From Roseomonas gilardii (GTDB taxonomy: Bacteria > Pseudomonadota > Alphaproteobacteria > Acetobacterales > Acetobacteraceae), in NCBI RefSeq assembly GCF_001941945.1, contig NZ_CP015584.1, positions 248,001 through 312,000 on the forward strand: a DNA stretch of 64,000 bases. The letters are read 5' to 3'. Shown in pieces: positions 24,519-33,122 of the stretch. Within the stretch, counting starts at the first letter, position 1. Each line of letters opens with the position of its first letter. The notes under the pieces were generated by a model. That model was not told where the DNA came from, did no database searches, and worked only from the letters and a program-made list of their open reading frames with translations. The translations under genes and the position numbers were made by a program.

Positions 24519-25427
24519 ATGAATAGCTCAAGACAACAGTTCAGGTTCGGTCTCGTCGGCTTCGGTGAGATCGGAAGCACCGTGGGATCGGGACTGCGGA
24601 ATGCCGGCCTGGAATCCGTGGCCGCCTATGACAAGTTCGCATTCGACGGGCCGTTCTCGGAACTGATCCAGGAGCGTGCGCGCAAGTCAGGCGTGGTCCT
24701 GGTTCGCTCGAACCAGGAACTGGCGGATGCCGCGGACGTCATCTTCAGCGCGACGCCGGGCTCGGCATCCGTGGCGAGCGCTGCGTCCTTCGCTCACTGC
24801 CTGACCACCCGCCATGTGTTCGTCGATTTCGCGTCGGCCACTCCGAAGATCAAGCAGACGGTTGCCGAGAGGCTCGCCAGCACCGGCGCCTTGCTCGGCG
24901 ATGGGTCCATCGAGGGCACGCCGCTTCAGGGTTACAGCATGACGATGCTGTCGAGCGGACCAGCCGGGGCGAGGATCCGCGACCATCTGAATCCCTGGGG
25001 CATGAAGATCGAGTTCGTGGGCGAGGAACTGGGTACGGCTTCGGGGATCAAGATCCTGCGCTCCGTGCTGATCAAGGGCATCGAGGCGTTGCACGACGAG
25101 ATGCTCCTCGCGGCGCGCCGGTACGGTGTTGCCGACCGTGTCCTGGCCTCCGCCTCGAAGACCCTGGCACGCCCTTGGACGGACACGGTCCAGAGCCTGC
25201 TCCCGTCCGGCGTCATCCATGCGAAGCGCCGGGCCGAAGAACTGGAGATGTCGGCCGAAGCGGTGCGCGATGCCGGGATCGAGCCCACCATGGCGGAGGC
25301 CATCGTGAAGCGCCTGCGCTGGAAGGAGAGCCTCGGGCTGAAGGACCATTTCAACGGCGTCGTCCCTGCCACCACGGAAGAGGCGCTGGCAGCCATCGAG
25401 CGCAAGATGACGCAATCATCGTCGTAG
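24519..25427 (+). CDS. NAD(P)-binding dehydrogenase with DUF1932 C-terminal domain
   Basis: 302-residue protein of the 6-phosphogluconate/3-hydroxyisobutyrate dehydrogenase type. The N-terminal Rossmann motif is GLVGFGEIGSTVGSGL; DVIFSATPGSASV and HVFVDFASATPKIK follow. The C-terminal helical half with LGTASGIKILRSVLIKGIEAL is the DUF1932 domain. It probably oxidises or reduces a hydroxy acid handled by the RraA-like aldolase 38 bp upstream. AGGAAAC precedes the ATG. Confidence 0.83.
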   Translation: MNSSRQQFRFGLVGFGEIGSTVGSGLRNAGLESVAAYDKFAFDGPFSELIQERARKSGVVLVRSNQELADAADVIFSATPGSASVASAASFAHCLTTRHVFVDFASATPKIKQTVAERLASTGALLGDGSIEGTPLQGYSMTMLSSGPAGARIRDHLNPWGMKIEFVGEELGTASGIKILRSVLIKGIEALHDEMLLAARRYGVADRVLASASKTLARPWTDTVQSLLPSGVIHAKRRAEELEMSAEAVRDAGIEPTMAEAIVKRLRWKESLGLKDHFNGVVPATTEEALAAIERKMTQSSS

Positions 25428-25489
25428 AAGGTGGTGACGAATCAGAAGTGCCAGGAAGAAGTCTCCGGTAGGCAGCAGGAAGCCCGAAC

Positions 25490-26857
25490 ATGTCCCGACC
25501 GATGGCAGAAAGCGTCCCTGCCGTGACAACCCGCCGATCAGGCTTCCGCTGGGTCGTGATGGGGTTGATCTTCATCGTCTATACGCTTGCCGCGGCGGAC
25601 CGGGCGAATATCGGCATCGTTCTTCCGTTCCTGAAAGCGGAATTCCAGATGACCAATACAGAAGCGGGTGCCGTCGTCAGCCTGTTCTTCATCGGGTATT
25701 CCGTGGCGCAGATACCGGCCGGCTTCCTGGTCCGACGCTTCGGAGTGCGGACCGTCTTTCCGTTCTTCATGATCCTCACCTCCATCTTCACGGGCCTTCT
25801 CGGAACGGCTTCCAGCGCCTTTCACCTGAAGCTGAACCGCCTTGCCCTGGGTCTGGCCGAGGCGCCGCTGCCTGTTGCCATGCTGTCGACGATGAACCGC
25901 TGGTTCCCCCCGGCGGAAAAGGGAACGGCGGTCGGCATCTTCCTCGCCGCGGCGAAATTCGGGCCGGTCCTGGTGCCGCCGCTGGGCGCGCTGATCATCG
26001 CCTCGCTCGGCTGGAGCTACATCTTCTATATCTGCGCCGCGCCCGGACTGCTGTTCGCCGTCCTCTGGTACGTCCTCGTGGCAAACGATCCTTCGCAGAG
26101 CCGTTTCACCACTGAAGCGGAGGTCCTGCACATCCAGGCCAAGACCCCGCCGGCAGCGGTGGCTGGCAGAGGACCGGCCAAGCCGACGCGCGACCTCGGT
26201 TGGCTCGACCGGCTGATCCGGGCGCGCCGGGTGCGGCCGATCGCGACGGCATCGGAGACCTTCAGATCCGCGAACATCTGGGGGCTTGCCATCGGCTACC
26301 TCCTCATGACCGGTATCATCAACGTCATCCTCGCATGGTTGCCGACCTATCTGACGACGGTGAAGAAGCTCTCGATCATGAATGTGGGCTTCGTGGCGGC
26401 TGCCCCCTTCCTGGGAGCTGTTCTCGGCAACCTGCTGGGGGGAGTGTTCTCCGACCGCATGGTGGACAAGCGACGCAAGCCGACGATCATCATCACCGCC
26501 CTGTCCAGCGTCTTCATGATGTATGCCCTGGTCTATGCACCCAACGACCCGATCGCGCTCGCGGCGCTGCTCTTTGTGACGGGGCTTCTGCTGAACCTGG
26601 GATATTCCTCATTCACGGTCTATCCGGCCGGGCTGACGACCAAGGAAGCCTATCCCCTGGCGGTCTCGGTCGTTAACACGGGTGGACAGGCTGGCGGCGC
26701 GCTGCTTCCCTTCGTCACCGGCCTGATTCTCGACAGCTACAACTGGGATGTGGTGTTCCTGTTCCTTGCCGCCTCTTCGCTCGTGGCACTGGCCGTCATC
26801 AGTCTGGTCGTTGAACCGATAGATGGTGAGACTGGCCCAGGCCAGCAGAGAGCATAG
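25490..26857 (+). CDS. MFS transporter, anion:cation symporter (ACS) type
   Basis: 455-residue major facilitator with about 12 membrane helices. The first helix ends in AADRANIGIVLPFLKAEF, typical of ACS-family organic anion importers (tartrate, glucarate, phthalate), then AEAPLPVAMLSTMNRWFPPAEKG-like segment APLPVAMLSTMNRWFPPAE and a central loop of about 60 residues. It likely imports the acid degraded by the two enzymes encoded upstream. Complete, with AGGAAG before the start. Confidence 0.88.
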   Translation: MSRPMAESVPAVTTRRSGFRWVVMGLIFIVYTLAAADRANIGIVLPFLKAEFQMTNTEAGAVVSLFFIGYSVAQIPAGFLVRRFGVRTVFPFFMILTSIFTGLLGTASSAFHLKLNRLALGLAEAPLPVAMLSTMNRWFPPAEKGTAVGIFLAAAKFGPVLVPPLGALIIASLGWSYIFYICAAPGLLFAVLWYVLVANDPSQSRFTTEAEVLHIQAKTPPAAVAGRGPAKPTRDLGWLDRLIRARRVRPIATASETFRSANIWGLAIGYLLMTGIINVILAWLPTYLTTVKKLSIMNVGFVAAAPFLGAVLGNLLGGVFSDRMVDKRRKPTIIITALSSVFMMYALVYAPNDPIALAALLFVTGLLLNLGYSSFTVYPAGLTTKEAYPLAVSVVNTGGQAGGALLPFVTGLILDSYNWDVVFLFLAASSLVALAVISLVVEPIDGETGPGQQRA

Positions 26858-26980
26858 GACACGGCCGGAGTGGGGGAAATTGGCACATCAGGTCTCCCGG
26901 ATCATCCCGGCGCTCCATCGCGGACGCCATGGCGAACTCCAAACCGTTCGCCACCTTGAATCACGCGGCGCCGCAATGAG

Positions 26981-27014
26981 AATTCCTCGTGAGGCCTCAC
27001 AGTGACTTGGAATT
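26981..27014. terminator. Nested inverted repeat between convergent genes
   Basis: Perfect 12-bp palindrome GTGAGGCCTCAC at 26989-27000, itself enclosed by AATTCC (26981-26986) and GGAATT (27009-27014). Located where the MFS gene and the MetE-like gene converge, overlapping the latter's stop. A bidirectional terminator is plausible; there is no strong T-run, so a protein site is an alternative. Confidence 0.35.
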
Positions 27015-28131
27015 AACCCCAGACCTCCTGCGCCGTCTCAGCAACAAGACGAAGCTTCGCTCGCTGATTGGCCTCCGTGATCTCGTTTCCTTCGACCACG
27101 CTGGCAAAGCCGCATTGCGGGGAAATGGCCAAGCGATCCGGGTTCACATAGCGTGATGCCTGTTCGATTCGGCGCTTCAGATCGTCTTTGCTTTCGAGAT
27201 CAGGACGCTTCGTGGTGACAAGGCCGAGGACCACCTCCTTGTCGTCGGGGATCAGGCGGAGAGGTTCGAAACCACCGGAGCGGGGATCATCATACTCAAG
27301 AAGGAAGCGATCCACGTCGAGACCCGTGAAGCAGACTTCCGCTAACCCGTCATACGGCCCTTCGGAGGCGGCGAGGCCGCGAGCATTGCCCCGGCAGATA
27401 TGGATCGCGACCCGCGTCTCCACGGAACGGCCGCGAATGCAATCATTCACCCAGGCAACGTAGCGGCGCAGTCGTACTTCCGGATCGTCACCCTCCCGTC
27501 GCACACCTTCCTGCATTTCGGGTGACAGAAAATAGGCGAGGATCGGATCATCGATCTGGATATAGCGACAACCGGCGGCCTCCAACGCAGCGAGCTCCGC
27601 ACGGTAGATTGCCGCCACCTCGGCGAAGAAGATCTCGATATCGGGATAGGCAGCCTGCGATACAACGCCACGGCCACCGTGGAAGTGCAGGCGTGTAGGG
27701 GATGGGATGGTGATCTTGGCGGGGAGACGCGCCACACTTGCCGTAAAGGCATAATCCTTCACCGTGACAGGGCCGTCCGCACTGACGCGCCCGCTGGTGA
27801 TGACCTTCTTCGGGACATAGCCGTGATCGTGTCCGTGGCTGTTACCTGGCTGACTGAAGGCGGCGTCGTCACCCTCCCGAATGTCGATACCGCGAAGCTT
27901 GCTCACGAAGTCGATCCACCAGTTCTCGCGGCGGAACTCGCCATCCGTCACCACGGGCAGACCGATTTCTTCCTGAAGGCGTACCACTTCGCGGATTGCA
28001 TCGTCTTCCACACGCCGCAGCCCGGCTGCATCCAGTTTGCCCTGGGCATGGGCGTATCGCGCCTGATGCAGGCGCTGCGGACGTAGGAAGCTGCCGACGG
28101 TATCGGCACGGAGCAGGGATGTTCCGATCAT
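27013..28131 (-). CDS. MetE C-terminal-like zinc methyltransferase
   Basis: 372-residue protein resembling the catalytic C-terminal half of cobalamin-independent methionine synthase, a family that also includes coenzyme M and other alkyl transferases. It begins RADTVGSFLRP and has QIDDPILAYFL. The zinc ligands appear intact: H244 and C246 in AIHICRGNARG, Glu279 in FLLEYDDPRSG, and C340 in SPQCGF. A histidine-rich GNSHGHDHGY lies near residue 97. The start is chosen at MIGTSLLRAD. Its place beside a VanAB-like oxygenase suggests methyl-group or thiol chemistry linked to aromatic use, rather than housekeeping methionine synthesis. Confidence 0.8.
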   Translation of the reverse strand: MIGTSLLRADTVGSFLRPQRLHQARYAHAQGKLDAAGLRRVEDDAIREVVRLQEEIGLPVVTDGEFRRENWWIDFVSKLRGIDIREGDDAAFSQPGNSHGHDHGYVPKKVITSGRVSADGPVTVKDYAFTASVARLPAKITIPSPTRLHFHGGRGVVSQAAYPDIEIFFAEVAAIYRAELAALEAAGCRYIQIDDPILAYFLSPEMQEGVRREGDDPEVRLRRYVAWVNDCIRGRSVETRVAIHICRGNARGLAASEGPYDGLAEVCFTGLDVDRFLLEYDDPRSGGFEPLRLIPDDKEVVLGLVTTKRPDLESKDDLKRRIEQASRYVNPDRLAISPQCGFASVVEGNEITEANQRAKLRLVAETAQEVWG

Positions 28132-28144
28132 GTTCGGCCTCCGA

Positions 28145-29308
28145 TCAGCGCGCCGGGTCGCGCACGGCAGGGATCGTTTCAAATTCCACGTTGTGCAACT
28201 CGCCGTCCACACGCTCCACCTTTCGCATGTAGATATTCTGCACGATGTCCCGTGAACCGGCATCCACCGTCACCGGGCCACGCGGGCTTTCCCAGGACTG
28301 CCCTTTCATGGCTGCCAGCAGAGCATCACCACCACTCCTGCCATTCGTAGCCTCGAGAGCACGCTTCAGAAGCGTCATTCCATCCCAGGCGGAGACTCCG
28401 ACGACATTCGGCCGCATACCAGGATTCAGCCGCCGGAAGCGGGCGACGAAGGTTCGGTTCTCCTCGGACTGGTGGTGCGTGGCATAAGGCCCCCCGGAAA
28501 TCACTCCCAAGGCGGCATCGCCCATGTTGTTCAGGAGGTCATCGTCCGTCACATCCGACATGGCGATGATCCGGACCCCGCTTCGATCCAGGCCTCGTTC
28601 CACGAACTGGCGTATGAAGATGGAGCCGACGCCAGTGGGAACGAAAACGAAGACCGCTTCCGGATTCGCATCGGCCGCACGCTGCAGGAAGGGCGCGAAA
28701 TCCGGGCTGACGAGTGGTGCCCGCAACTTCGCAGAGATCTGCCCGCCGGCCCCTTCCAGCATCCGCGAGAACCATTCCTCCGCATCGAGACCGGGGCCAT
28801 AGTCGCTTACGAGCGTGACTACCTTGCGGACGCCCTGCCGCGCCGTCCAGATCCCGATGGTGCTGGCAATCTGCGGAATGGTCTGCGCCACCCGTACCAT
28901 GTAAGGCGAGCGATCCATGATGGAGGAAGTCGCGGCCACGAGGATGACCTGTGGTACCTTGCCACGGGCCGAAATTTGTGCCGCCCCCACGGCGGAGGGT
29001 GTGTTGCCATAGCCCATCAAGATATGGACACGCTCACGCGTCACCAGTTCCTGCGATAGGCGTAGTGCATTGTCCGCGACGCCGGCATCGTCGCGCGTGA
29101 TAATCTGCACCTGCCGTCCGGCGAAACGGTCCCCATGCGCGTCGATGAAGGTCTTGATCCCGGCCTCGATCTGCCGGCCATTGGTCTGGAATGGGCCGGT
29201 CAGCGGGATTACCAACCCCACACGGACGGGTTCTTCCGTCTGTGCCCTGGCTCGCGCTGACCAGAGTGCCGCCGTCGACAGGCCGCCGAGCACCGTACGC
29301 CTATGCAT
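28145..29308 (-). CDS. Branched-chain-amino-acid-type ABC substrate-binding protein
   Basis: 387-residue periplasmic binding protein (Peripla_BP_6), with signal MHRRTVLGGLSTAALWSARA and cleavage near ARAQ. The mature domain starts PVRVGLVIPLTGPFQTNGRQ and continues with LSQELVTRERVHILMGYG and KVVTLVSDYGPGLDAEEWF. Members near aromatic catabolic genes often bind aromatic acids. No permease or ATPase gene is nearby. It lies 13 bp upstream of the MetE-like gene and so is co-transcribed. Confidence 0.86.
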   Translation of the reverse strand: MHRRTVLGGLSTAALWSARARAQTEEPVRVGLVIPLTGPFQTNGRQIEAGIKTFIDAHGDRFAGRQVQIITRDDAGVADNALRLSQELVTRERVHILMGYGNTPSAVGAAQISARGKVPQVILVAATSSIMDRSPYMVRVAQTIPQIASTIGIWTARQGVRKVVTLVSDYGPGLDAEEWFSRMLEGAGGQISAKLRAPLVSPDFAPFLQRAADANPEAVFVFVPTGVGSIFIRQFVERGLDRSGVRIIAMSDVTDDDLLNNMGDAALGVISGGPYATHHQSEENRTFVARFRRLNPGMRPNVVGVSAWDGMTLLKRALEATNGRSGGDALLAAMKGQSWESPRGPVTVDAGSRDIVQNIYMRKVERVDGELHNVEFETIPAVRDPAR

Positions 29309-29405
29309 TCCGCTTCCATCCCCGATTTTGTCTTGCTTGATCTTGAACTTACCATCGCAGTCCAGAACTGCGGTGGTTATCATCCGTCATTGGTTCCGGA
29401 CGGGA

Positions 29406-30527
29406 TTAACGGGCTTCCTTCATGGCCAGGCGATACATGATCCGCCTCGCCATCAGACCCGGCTTGTCCGGGGCGAAGCTCAGGTCGAACTGATCCTCAC
29501 CATCCGTGCGAACAACCTCGTTGATCCATTCGAGGGCCTCCACATCCTCATAATAGGCCTGGGAATGGGCCTCGACCATGAACTTGTCGATCGCCGGATC
29601 GCCGGGAAGGTAGTCACGCGAGTTGAACCACCAATAATGGATCGAGTTGTTTGTCTCCGGCGTAAAGGCGTGGGTGATGTTGTAACGGTAGAGCGGTGGT
29701 TGTCCAGCATCCGGTTCGAGAACACGCACCTGCGCAAAAGCCGTATGAAGCGCCGGTGAGACGAAGCGAGCCTCGGAGGTTCGATCGACTCGCTTGTGCA
29801 TGATATTCGCAGGCTTGCCATAGACACCCGGGGGCGCCGAAGCCTTCAGCTCGCGCCTGATTACGACCTGGTTGTTCTCGGTCGAGGCCGTGAGCTTTGA
29901 GCGCGCATACTCCGGGGTGCCGACCGTATCCGGGTGCAGGAACGGAAAATGCGTCTGGTCAATCAGGTTCTCGTGCATCGCCACATAGTCGGACTTGATG
30001 TGGAAGCTTCCGGTGACCGTGCCCCAGGACGGGTTGTCGAGCCATGACGTGTCCGGGATCAGCGCTTCGTCGGCAAGGTCCGGCGCACCCATCCAGATCC
30101 AGGTCAGGGGACCACGGTCGACGGTAGGAAAGGTGCGCACCGTCGCCGTGGACGGGGCACGGGAAAGCGCGGGCATATGGGCGCAGACACCGTCCGCGCC
30201 GAACTCCATTCCATGATAGCCGCAGACCAGCCGGTCGCCCATAAGCTTGCCGCGCGCCAGGGGGAAGGACCGGTGTGGACACCGGTTTCGCATAGCCACC
30301 GGGGCCCCCGCTTGCGTGCGCCAAAGCACAACATCGACGCTTAGCAGCCGGCGGGCGAGCGGTACGCGGCCAAATTCCGACGATCGACCGGCAACGTACC
30401 AGCAGTTGTAGATGAGAGGGGTCGCGTGATTGGCGAAGCTTCCAGGATCGTGCGGCTCCATAGCAGTGAAGATCGCGTTATCCGTGGGATGTGGGAGCTC
30501 AGCGTGAGGCAGTTCGATCATATCCAT
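29406..30527 (-). CDS. VanA-like Rieske non-heme-iron oxygenase
   Basis: 373-residue oxygenase subunit of the vanillate O-demethylase/toluenesulfonate monooxygenase group. The Rieske cluster ligands are C83 and H85 (RCPHRSFPL) and C102 and H105 (VCGYHGMEF). The mononuclear iron site is N187, D190, H193 and H198 in HENLIDQTHFPFLHPD. The start at 30527 has GGGAGGG 8 bases upstream; the longer frame overlaps the reductase gene. With the reductase encoded 22 bp upstream it would hydroxylate or O-demethylate an aromatic acid, releasing formaldehyde if a methoxy group is attacked. Substrate not determinable. Confidence 0.9.
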   Translation of the reverse strand: MDMIELPHAELPHPTDNAIFTAMEPHDPGSFANHATPLIYNCWYVAGRSSEFGRVPLARRLLSVDVVLWRTQAGAPVAMRNRCPHRSFPLARGKLMGDRLVCGYHGMEFGADGVCAHMPALSRAPSTATVRTFPTVDRGPLTWIWMGAPDLADEALIPDTSWLDNPSWGTVTGSFHIKSDYVAMHENLIDQTHFPFLHPDTVGTPEYARSKLTASTENNQVVIRRELKASAPPGVYGKPANIMHKRVDRTSEARFVSPALHTAFAQVRVLEPDAGQPPLYRYNITHAFTPETNNSIHYWWFNSRDYLPGDPAIDKFMVEAHSQAYYEDVEALEWINEVVRTDGEDQFDLSFAPDKPGLMARRIMYRLAMKEAR

Positions 30528-30549
30528 GGCTTTAACCCTCCCTGTGCAT

Positions 30550-31521
30550 TCAGATGTCGAGTTCCAGAACACGCCCTTTGATGCGGGAGCAGCAGATGGT
30601 GATCTGCCTTCCTGCATCATGTTCCTCCTTGCTGAGGTAGCGGTCGCGATGATCCAGGCCGTCGCGGCATCCGATGACATCCGTGATGCACAGTCCGCAC
30701 TCGCCACGGCGGCAATCGGACAGCGTATCGACGCCAATGGATTCCAGCGCATCCAGTATGGTCGTGCCAGCGCCGACCTTGATCACGCGGCCGGACTTCA
30801 GCCGCACCTCGAAATCCTCGTCATCTGCCCGATGTGCGGAGTTGAACACCTCGAAGCGGATGCGCTCCCGGCTCCAGCCCAGGCGGGTGCCGGCATTCCT
30901 GAGTGCCTCGATCATTCCCCCCGGCCCGCAGATATAGGCCGTGGTTTCCTCAGCCTGTTTGGCCAGCAGCGCAGCGAGGTCCGGGACACCGTTGCGTTTC
31001 GATTCGTGCATAATCAGGCGATCCCCGCAAAGCCGTTCGAGCTCGGGGAGGTAAGCCATCGATGAGCGTTCGAGACCGGCGTAGAACACGCAGAAGGATG
31101 CCTTGCGAGCCTGCAGCGAGCGCGCCATCGCGAAGATCGGCGTGATGCCGATGCCACCGGCCACGAGCAGGGTATGAGGCTGGCTCCTTGAAAGGCGGAA
31201 CGCGTTGATAGGGTGCGAGACCCGAAGGCGCGTTCCGGGTTTGAAGCTGTCGTGGATGAAAGCGGAACCGCGAGGCCGGTTCTCGCGTTGCACCGCGATC
31301 CGCCAGAAGCCCTCTTGCATGTCGTCTGAATGTAGGGGACCGACCACCGAATAATGTCGCAGGAACTGCCCGTCTTCCCCACCGAAGCGCAGCTCGATAT
31401 GGCTGCCGGCCTCGACCATGGGCAAGCGCCTGCCATTGGCTGCGCCGATCTGGAATTCGGCGATGCGGTCGGTCAGGGCGCGCCGCGAGAGCACGACAGC
31501 GTCGAAATACTTGCTGTGCAT
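30550..31521 (-). CDS. VanB-like oxygenase reductase (FMN, NAD, plant-type 2Fe-2S)
   Basis: 323-residue phthalate-dioxygenase-reductase-type protein. The N-terminal flavin domain has RHYSVVGPL; the NAD domain has TLLVAGGIGITPIFAMA and YICGPGGMIEAL; the C-terminal plant-type ferredoxin has DCRRGECGLCITDV and the last cysteine in ITICCSR. This order is that of VanB/PDR. The start at MHSKYF is preferred because the 28 extra upstream residues have no family counterpart. Electron donor to the adjacent Rieske oxygenase. Confidence 0.9.
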   Translation of the reverse strand: MHSKYFDAVVLSRRALTDRIAEFQIGAANGRRLPMVEAGSHIELRFGGEDGQFLRHYSVVGPLHSDDMQEGFWRIAVQRENRPRGSAFIHDSFKPGTRLRVSHPINAFRLSRSQPHTLLVAGGIGITPIFAMARSLQARKASFCVFYAGLERSSMAYLPELERLCGDRLIMHESKRNGVPDLAALLAKQAEETTAYICGPGGMIEALRNAGTRLGWSRERIRFEVFNSAHRADDEDFEVRLKSGRVIKVGAGTTILDALESIGVDTLSDCRRGECGLCITDVIGCRDGLDHRDRYLSKEEHDAGRQITICCSRIKGRVLELDI

Positions 31522-31691
31522 TTTTCCTCCTGCGGCGATTCGCTCTGCCTTGTTGACCAGCCGGGGAGCCGCCTTGCGGGATCTAGATAGGCGCAGGCTG
31601 GACACAACTACTTATGCATACAGTGAAACAAGCATTGCGAATTCCGTATATTGCTGGGAAGGTGAGCACTTTCGTTGCCGGAAGCCCCGCG

Positions 31692-32915
31692 ATGAAGCCG
31701 AAAACCCTTCTGACAATCAGGCAGGTACGGGCCATCAATGCCGTGGCCCATCATGCCAGCCTGGGTCAGGCGAGCGAGCATCTCAATGTCAGCCAGAGCA
31801 GTCTCTCGCGCTATGTCGCCGAGGCAGAGCGTGTTCTGGGGCAGGCTCTGTTCCAGAGGGGATGGACAGGTATGGAGCCGACGTCCCAGGGTGAGATTGC
31901 CATTGCCCATTGCCGTCGCATGGTGCTGGCTATCGAGGACGCGCAGGCCGCGATCAAGTCGGGCGGCGCCCGGGTCGCGGATCTCGGGCACCACCTCACC
32001 TGGGAAATGCTCGAAGCCAACGATGCCGTGAGGGCGCAGGGAAGCGTGTCTCGGGCCGCACAGTACCTTCGGTGGTCTCAGCCTGACGTGAGCCGTGCTC
32101 TCGGGAAACTCACCGCCGCGATCGGCCGGTCACCATTCCGGCGGAGCCGTGCCGGCATGGCGGCAACCGGCGATGCCGACATCCTGTCTGGCCTCTATGG
32201 CAGGCTGGTGGCCGATGCGGTGACCATGCCCGAACTCCTGGCGGCCCTGACGGAGGAGGTGACCGGCCGTGTCGCCGTGGGCCTTCTCCCCTTCTCGGAG
32301 CAGGATGTCGTCACGACGGCGTTCGGGGAGGTTCTCCGGCGTCATAGGCATGTCCGCCTGCAGGCCGTGACCGGCAGCTATGCCGCTCTGACCGATGGCT
32401 TGCGGAAGGGCGAACTGGACTTCGTCCTTGGCGTGCTGCGCCGCCAGCCGGATCTCGACGCATTCGAGGAGATCCACCTCTATGATGAGGCCTTCGCCAT
32501 TGTCGTCAGAGAAGGCCACCGCTTGGCCCAGGGCAAACCCGCCCTGTGCGATCTCGTGAACGAGAACTGGGTGGTGGCGCCGCATGGCACTCCCAGCCGC
32601 CGGTACTTCGAGGAACTCCTCCTGCGAGAGGGCCTCACGCCGCCGGCACAGACCTGCGAGATCATCACCTTTCATCTCGCCGAACAGATGATCATACACA
32701 GCGATGCCGTTGGTCTCCTCACCTATTCGGAGCGCAGGCGCAACGCTCTCAGGCGGGAATTGAGGATCCTGCCCCTCGATCTTTCGGGTGGCATATGCCC
32801 GATCGGCCTGACCGTCCGCAGGCATCAGCACCTGACGGAAGCGCAACAGGCCTTTCTGGACATTCTGACCGGGGTCCGGGACCGGATCGTAGCCGGGCAG
32901 TGCCGCCGGATCTGA
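31692..32915 (+). CDS. LysR-family regulator with two tandem HTH domains
   Basis: 407-residue LTTR, about 100 residues longer than usual. A first winged HTH occupies about residues 7-64 (LTIRQVRAINAVAHHASLGQ, ASEHLNVSQSSLSRYVAEAE). A second follows at about 102-160 (LTWEMLEANDAVRAQGSVSR, AAQYLRWSQPDVSRALGKL). The usual effector domain covers about 195-400 (GRVAVGLLPFSEQDVVTTAF). GGAAG precedes the ATG at 31692; an ATG at 31614 in frame is an alternative. Divergent from the VanAB-like genes, so their probable regulator. Confidence 0.83.
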   Translation: MKPKTLLTIRQVRAINAVAHHASLGQASEHLNVSQSSLSRYVAEAERVLGQALFQRGWTGMEPTSQGEIAIAHCRRMVLAIEDAQAAIKSGGARVADLGHHLTWEMLEANDAVRAQGSVSRAAQYLRWSQPDVSRALGKLTAAIGRSPFRRSRAGMAATGDADILSGLYGRLVADAVTMPELLAALTEEVTGRVAVGLLPFSEQDVVTTAFGEVLRRHRHVRLQAVTGSYAALTDGLRKGELDFVLGVLRRQPDLDAFEEIHLYDEAFAIVVREGHRLAQGKPALCDLVNENWVVAPHGTPSRRYFEELLLREGLTPPAQTCEIITFHLAEQMIIHSDAVGLLTYSERRRNALRRELRILPLDLSGGICPIGLTVRRHQHLTEAQQAFLDILTGVRDRIVAGQCRRI

Positions 32916-33122
32916 TCCTATACCGAGCAGCAAAGGATTATCCGGAATTCGCAATGCTTCTTCCATAACCTGCATGACCCGACTCATCCGCAGGTCTCTA
33001 GAGATGATGCTGCCGGAGACTATCGCTCCCGATCATCGTTGGGCCGGCCCAGAAAGATCAGCAGCTTACATGTAGGCAGCGTGTTCAGACGTTGCTGCGG
33101 ACGTCATGGTCGGGAGGATGGA

